From Calliphora vicina (taxonomy: Eukaryota; Arthropoda; Insecta; Diptera; Calliphoridae), in NCBI RefSeq assembly GCF_958450345.1, contig NC_088781.1, positions 123,888,431-123,952,430 on the forward strand: DNA of 64,000 nt, written 5' to 3'. The position numbers were made by a program, and so were the translations under genes. Below the pieces are notes generated by a model. That model saw only the letters and a list, made by a program, of their open reading frames with translations, was not told the DNA's origin and did no database searches. Of this stretch, positions 58,250-64,000 are shown one piece after another; positions within the stretch are counted from its first letter, which is position 1; each line of letters begins with the position of its first letter.

Positions 58250-58521
58250 AAAGGCGAATAAAACTTGTAATTCCGCGAGAAGGTATGTGTTTATTGTGCT
58301 AGTAGTTGTAAAATGCAACAAATTTACATAAATAGTTTTTAGGTTTTAACATGGGAAGACCACATATAAATAAAATGTCCAAACATTTAATAAATTGCCT
58401 AAAATGTCCTAGTGTGGCCAAAAGGGAAATAGGTAAAACAACCGAAACAGTTTTAACTGCGAATTCATTTGAATGCAGTGATAGTGTAAGTTCTTCAAAT
58501 TCTCCAAATGCAAACTGACAT
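58250..58521 (+). pseudogene. hAT transposase relic, BED zinc-finger piece
   Basis: Reads CVYCASSCKMQQ near 58290 and, after a small frame change, GRPHINKMSKHLINCLKCPS followed by VAKREIGKTTETVLTANSFE. Cys-x2-Cys followed by an MSKHL-x2-C block is the BED-type zinc finger of hAT transposases (commonly CxxC...MxKHLxxCxxCP). The catalytic domain is absent. The ACCCGG/CCGGGT phrases on either side may be the element's ends. Confidence 0.5.
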
Positions 58522-58804
58522 TAATACACAGTTGAAATCATCGAGGTATTTGCAGTGAAATGGCTGCAGGAGTTATTATTTTTTTAATTTATAAGCCCGA
58601 TATTGTTTTTGTTCGGAGCTTATCAACAGAAAGCAACAGCCACAAGTCTTCAGGCCTTTTTTTACAACTACTATATACATTTTTTTCTTTTCCTTTGTTT
58701 TTCTGCTCCACATAATCTTCAAGATAGTTTTTACCCACATTTTTAGTAAACACCTTTACCGGGTTTTTACCAATTGGGGTTTTACCCATTTTCCATCTAT
58801 AAGG

Positions 58805-59275
58805 ATAAGCTATGATATAAAAGGTCTTTCATTAAGAGATTCATGTTAAATTTTCCATGGCTCTGGCTCATGAATCAGTTTGAGTATCACTGCTGTTTGT
58901 AGGTTATTCGCATAGACCTGCTACCACACAAAGAAAGTTCTAAAGGGTCAAATAGCACGAAGTCGGTGACCAGTTCATATCACCTCCATGTGAGATTACA
59001 ATGTTCTCAAATCGCACATACAGAATGTCCAATGTTGCATGAGTTGTGTGGCATGTATCTCCGTTCTGTATCATCGAATTCAGGCCAAAAGAAGTTGATA
59101 ACGGAACGTTGCCCGAACAGAACACCCATTTTGATAAAACAATTTTATTATTTGCAAAACAAACTGAATAAAGGATAGCCAATTCGACAGATGTAGTTTC
59201 GACAATATGGCAGCTATCAACTTTCAAAGTTCGGAAGTCGCTGTTGAAATTCCCATTAATATTTAAATTGAGCGA
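58805..59275 (-). pseudogene. Internally deleted Tc1/mariner-superfamily transposase
   Basis: Minus-strand reading: IIKLFYQNGCSVRATFR (N-terminal HTH start), then without the usual 200-residue middle LNSMIQNGDTCHTTHATLDI and VISHGGDMNWSPTSCYLTL, then NFLCVVAG. The second part is the end of the catalytic domain (QDGATSHTA...GDVNWPPRSCDLTPLDFFLWG type). So N- and C-terminal parts are fused, the signature of an internally deleted, non-autonomous copy. The left edge AAAGGTCTTTCATTAAGAGA matches the terminal repeat seen at 1076 and 49313. Related pieces: 1076-1500, 36010-36330. Confidence 0.7.
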
Positions 59276-59389
59276 TTTTACATCATTTCTATATAAAATT
59301 TAAACTTTGAACCTCGATAAAAGACAAACCAAAGCGAGTTAGAAATTTTTGAGAAACTTATAATTGTATGACGGGTAAGTTTCGATGAC

Positions 59390-60700
59390 TTGGAGAAAAT
59401 TTTCGTTTCATCTCCAATATCTTAGCTTTTTTAGAAAAATTATCAATAACATTGGTTTTCTAGATGACATTGATTTTTTTGATACGAATATTATTGATAA
59501 GTTTGATTATCTAGAAAAGTTTTTGAAGATTTTTTGATGACATTTCTACATATTTTCTACATATAAGTTATCGATAACTTTGATTTCTCATCCAAAAGTT
59601 ATCGATAACTTTCATTTCTCATCCAAAAGTTTGAGTTTGTATGGAAAAGTTATCGACAACTTTATTTTAAAAAAAAAATTGTCGACAACTTAGATTTTCT
59701 ATTGGAAAGATTGCTATGACTTTTCTATTTTTATAGAAATATAATCGATAACTTTTTTCTATAGAAAAGTTATCGATAACTTGGATTTTCTATAGAAAAG
59801 TTTTCGATATCTTTGATTTCCTATAGAAAAGTTATCGATAACTTTGATTTTATAGGGAAAAATTATAGATAACTTTGATTTTCTATATGAATGTGATTTT
59901 CTATAGAAAAGTTATCGATAACATTGATTTTCAATAGAAAATTTATCAATAACTTTAATTTTCTACAGAAAAGTCATCGATAACTTTGATTTTCTATAGA
60001 AAAGTTTTCGATAACTTTGATTTCATATAGAAATGTTATCGATAACTTTGATTTCATATAGAAAAGTTATCGTTAACTTTGATTTTCTACAGAAAAGTGA
60101 TCGATAACTTTGATTTTCTATTGAAATATTATCGATAACTATAATTTTCTTTAGAAAAAATATCGATAACTTTTATTTTCTATAGTATAGTAACGATAAC
60201 ATTGCTTTTCTATAGAAACGTTATCGATAACTTTGATTTTCTATAGACAAGTTTTCAATAACTTTGATTTTCTATTGAAAAATTATCGATAACTTTTATT
60301 TTCTATAGAAAAGTTATCGATAACTTTAATTTTCTGTGGAAAGTTATCGATAATTTTTAATTTTTTTTATAAGTATGTATATAAAATGTATCGTAAACTT
60401 TCGATATGCTATAGGAACTCGATAATTTTGGTGTCATATAGATATCTTTTATTTTTTTGTTTGATTTTGTAATAGTTACCGATTAACTTGATTTTCTATA
60501 GTAAACTCATCGATAACTTTGATGGTGATTGGTATCTTAGGTTTTCTATAAAATTTATCATAATCTTTAGGTTTCTATAGACTAGTTATTTATGTTGTTT
60601 TTCTCCATGAGTATCAATATTAGCATTGCTTTTCCATAATAAAGTTTTCGATAACTTTGCTTCTCTATACAAATGTTATCGATAGCCTTTTGTTAATCAT
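59390..60700. repeat. 31-bp tandem array rich in TATCGATA
   Basis: Degenerate units of about 31 bp, GATAACTTTGATTTTCTATAG plus AAAAGTTATC, repeat some 35-40 times. By eye about 13 perfect TATCGATA octamers are present, mostly as the palindrome GTTATCGATAAC, with many one-mismatch variants. TATCGATA is the DRE (DREF-binding) site and contains the CGATA of BEAF-32 sites in Drosophila. Units are better conserved between 59750 and 60350. Confidence 0.9.
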
Positions 60701-61460
60701 CATCAGTGAACAATTTATGCGAACATTTATTCAACGTTTGCTGTTAAACAAAATTTAATTGCAGCTTCGACAAAGAATTTTGGAGTCTTTTTATTTTCAG
60801 CAAATAAAGAAACCTTGTTTTTCATGTCAGTAATTAAATCTGGAGATGTCGTAGTATTGTTTGACATTCGATACATGCAGACAAAAGTACAGATACACAA
60901 TATGCTTGAAGTTGCCACAAAAGTACATATATCTGTCCAAACGAGTAAACCATATGCAAAAAAAAACACACACACAACTACTTATTATTCAACTCAAGTG
61001 ATTCGTATCAAAAAGAAAAAAAAATAAAGTAACCAAATACTATAGTAAATTAAATTTAACATTTATACAATTATATCTACATATTTGTATATATCTTTTT
61101 AAATTTATTTGTATAAGTCTTTATGTATTAAAGTATAGCCGACATGAATATTCTTCTATCGAAATACAAATATGTATTAAATCCCTCTAGGAAACTAATG
61201 AATTCATGCATGAAACCACACACAGTAACGAATGAAATCTAAATACAACTGAAATAAATTCTTAGAAATTTTCTATTTATAATTTGGGTTTTTTGTATAA
61301 AAATCAGTTGAATAATTATTATTTAGCTACGTTAGGTATTGAAGTTAGTTTTATCTAAATTTCATAAGGGGATTTTATTCTAATTTTAGTTTTGCTGTTG
61401 TATATGCGATGTACTAGATTATAATATTAAATAAGTTTACACTTATATAAAGATAAGCTC
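60701..61460. other. Gene-free AT-rich stretch
   Basis: No recognised gene; overlapping ORFs on both strands at 60727-61027 lack motifs. Confidence 0.4.
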
Positions 61461-61539
61461 TAATACAATGCTATTGATTATAGAAATTGTATTTAAATAT
61501 GAATGGCAGAGGTATAGACTTAGGGCAGAGATGGAAGCT

Positions 61540-61975
61540 GAAGATTTCTGCAAAAAATTCTGTGGAAAAAATTTTCAAGATCAAGAATTGGAGGCATTAG
61601 TCCGTGAAGATTGTTGTAAAACTCAAATCAATGCAAAATCATTGAGAGCTACTAAATCAGCAATTTAAAAACTTTTGCTAGCAGCAGGATTCATCCAAAA
61701 GCAGGAAAATTGGATACCATACGAATATAATCGAGTTTCAAGGTCTCTCGATTTCAATTCGTATGGTACCCAATTTCTCTGCTTTTAGATGTATCCTGCT
61801 GCTTGAACACTATTCCGAAAAGATGCTTGAGAACTATAAAAGAAATCATTTTTTCATCGAATCATTACTTGCGATGCAGAATGGATCCATACCATTAATC
61901 CGAAGAGTAAGAGATCATATGTTAAGCCCGACCATTGCAATACAATGGAAATTTAGCGATTTGTATATAAAATTT
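61540..61975 (+). pseudogene. mariner relic with an inverted internal duplication
   Basis: Reads FQDQELEALVREDCCKTQIN, LLLAAGFIQKQENWIPYEYN, later KRNHFFIESLLAMQNGSIPL in one frame or YKRKSFFHRIITCDAEWIHT in another. That is the mariner linker and first catalytic block (GDEKW changed to CDAEW). Between these, 61681-61726 (the AAGFIQKQENWIPYE coding) is repeated inverted at 61757-61802. The C-terminal half is absent. Confidence 0.75.
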
Positions 61976-63189
61976 TAATTTTAGCCTTGTTAAAAGACAA
62001 ACCAACTACTTTTCCCAACCCTGTTTAAGTGTAAGGGTTATACTCTTATTAAATAGTTAAAGAAATTACACAACAAACTGATCTAAACTCTGCACATGTA
62101 TCAAACTTGAAACTATAATTCATGTGTGTTTAATTTTTCTCCTCATCTTGAGCTTCTTAAGGATACCATGTGTCATGTTCTATTAAAGAAAACTGAGTGA
62201 ACATGAAATTGTGTTGCTGTTGGAATCCTGCATGTACAAAATCATTTAAGTGTAGGATACTATTAGACTAAAAGACCTGAAAGGTAAATACAAAAATCTA
62301 ACACTCAAACAAACACATACAGCAAAAAAAATCCTACAGATACATAACTAGTTATGCAAATAGAAAATGACTTGAAGCTAAAGAATGCGTACGTTTCTAT
62401 GAATGTGTTTATTTAGAATGTGGGAGACTGTGAGTTTCAGTTTCCAATATGTTTGTGTTTATATGCCTGATATATTATAAATATTGTATGTTGATGTATG
62501 TTTGTATATCTGATTAAGATTCAATATGTCTTTCAGTCTTTAGACACACAATGACTAAATGAATTTGATTGTGTGTTTTTTTGTGTGCAAAATATGTAGA
62601 ACTTGCTGCAGTCTGTAAATTTATCAGCTTTTGAACTCGCACAAACAAAGAGTTCTTTGTTTGGCAAACTTCTCTACCAACTCATTTCAAGTTCTTCATG
62701 TGGTGATTTTTTTTGTCTATGAAGGAGGACAAATAGAAATTGTAATATATTTTACCTTTTAAGCATAATGAATTACATACAATCAATGATTTTGCTTTAA
62801 TTTCTGAGGAGCATACATTAACAACAATATAACTATCTATCTATATACCTGTATGTACTGTGAGGCCTGTGACAAACCTAATGGCAAAATAGTTGTGGTA
62901 TCAGTGGCTGAGGCCTTAGGTGGGTAAATGAGTGAGGTTTTTGGTTGCATAATTGAAAGTATTGTATATAAACAATGTTAAAGCTCCCTTAGGCTTTTGG
63001 ATTTATCATTAAAGTTTACTGGCAAATCAAGTAATAGGCATTAATTAAATTTTCAAATAATTGTTATTCAAATTGACACATTTGTAAGGAGATACAACAA
63101 AGTATTTTTATTTAATTTTGCCATACTTTATAGTATGACTATGGAGAATTTAAAACAAATTTGAGCAACATTTTATCAGGCTTTATATT
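61976..63189. other. Gene-free stretch with a possible short exon
   Basis: AT-rich. The one stretch that departs from this is 62870-62950 on the minus strand: ATG, 34 GC-richer codons (MQPKTSLIYPPKASATDTTT...), then CAG before GTATAT. It has no recognised domain and does not fit the phase of the Ig exon directly, so I do not call it a gene. Confidence 0.35.
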
Positions 63190-63480
63190 TATTATATTTA
63201 TTTGTATATGGGATAGATTAAATAAAGGATCGATATTGCCTATTTTCAATACCAAACAAATCGTATCAACATAAAGTATTTGTGGAAAATTTCAGCGAAC
63301 TAGCTTTGGTTTGGGCCCTTTCGTGTTTTCAACAAACAAACAGACAGATAGATGTAGCTAGATCGTCTTAGAATATTATGAGGACCCGGAATATACATAT
63401 ATCTTTTGGTTCTATTACCAATATTTCATTACGTTCAAAGCGGAATGACAAAATCAATATACCCTCCATATTTTTTAAAA
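63190..63480 (+). mobile_element. Mini-me-like fragment
   Basis: AACAAACAGACAGATAGATG (GTCY-like), GATCGTCTTAGAATATTATG, the block GACCCGGAATATACATATAT and a TATACCCTCCAT end follow the mini-me order, though the sequence is diverged from types A-C. Confidence 0.5.
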
Positions 63481-63654
63481 ATGGGTATTAAATGCCCAAT
63501 TTCTAAACAACTCATATTGTTCTATATTCAAAATTCGTAAATTTTGCACGACAACATAACTTAATAACTTAATTTGAAAATGTTTGTTTTTTTAATTTAA
63601 ACCCGTTTCTTTTATTATGTTTTAAAATATTTACAATAACATTAGAAAATTTAA

Positions 63655-63960
63655 AGCTAAATTTTAGTTCTCAAAATGTTTTTTATACTCGAAAATTTAA
63701 AAATTTTGTGTATTTGAAAATTTTTAATATTCGAAAATTTTGAAAATTTTGAAATTTTTTATATTCGAAAATTTTGAAATTTTTAATATTCGAAAATTTT
63801 GAAATTTTTTAAATTCGAAAAGTTTGATATTTTTCGAAAATTTTTATATTCGAAATTTTTTATATACGAAAATGTGAAAATTTTTATTTTCAAACATTTT
63901 GAATTTTTTTTATATTCGAAAATTGTGAAATATTATGTATTTGAAATTGTTTATATATTT
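63655..63960 (+). repeat. AT-rich tandem repeat TATTCGAAAATTTTGAAA
   Basis: About ten degenerate units of roughly 30 bp, built from ATATTCGAAAATTTTGAAAT and variants. Low complexity and likely slippage-derived. Confidence 0.75.
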
Positions 63961-64000
63961 ATATATGTACAATGTACATTACATTTTTTCATAAAAAATC

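Noticed and set aside
58940..59227. 95-codon ORF as an intact gene
   Set aside because: It is a frame across an internally deleted transposase, not an independent gene.

Overview
This window is AT-rich, intron- and transposon-dominated DNA from a dipteran, most likely a calyptrate (muscoid or blow-fly type) fly. The reasons are many copies of fly-type interspersed elements with a (TA)n block followed by a (GTCY)n block (mini-me/DINE-1-like), mariner, Tc1, hAT, piggyBac, Jockey-type LINE and gypsy-type LTR remnants, and GT-AG-spliced exons of an insect immunoglobulin-superfamily gene. There is no sign of bacterial or viral genome organisation, and I found no tRNA, rRNA or CRISPR array.

The only host gene I can support is on the minus strand. 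Three exons are readable: an Ig-domain exon (54809-54958), a Q/N-rich linker exon (46901-47116) and a terminal exon (28817-29007) ending in a hydrophobic tail and a stop. All junctions are phase 1, so the three join in frame. The Ig exon looks like the last Ig domain of a DIP (Dpr-interacting protein)/IgLON-type neuronal adhesion molecule, and the tail looks like a GPI-anchor signal. The introns are about 7.7 and 17.9 kb; the longer holds a 1.77-kb minisatellite of about 160 copies of an 11-bp unit. Earlier exons (signal peptide, first Ig domains) must lie beyond 54.96 kb or outside the window.

Layout: 0-4.8 kb, transposase relics, a hAT insertion with an 8-bp target duplication, a TTAA-flanked MITE and a foldback MITE inside a transposase relic. 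6.8-9.3 kb, a decayed Jockey-type LINE. 9.5-20.7 kb, a hAT relic and two inverted copies of a composite mini-me-like repeat on either side of a 2.2-kb palindrome. 17.8-22.6 kb, a piggyBac relic split by nested insertions. 24-28 kb, a third mini-me copy, another hAT insertion, an unrecognised decayed ORF and an LTR interrupted by a mini-me. 28.8-55 kb, the DIP-like gene with mariner, Tc1, LTR and MITE debris in its introns. 55.7-64 kb, a second copy of the LINE, a MITE, hAT and mariner relics, and a 1.3-kb array rich in TATCGATA.

None of the transposase or reverse transcriptase readings is intact: all carry stops, frameshifts or deletions. The genes therefore do not form a pathway. The window is one neuronal adhesion gene spread across a graveyard of mobile elements, and its most notable features are structural: the palindrome, the inverted composites, the minisatellite and the TATCGATA array.
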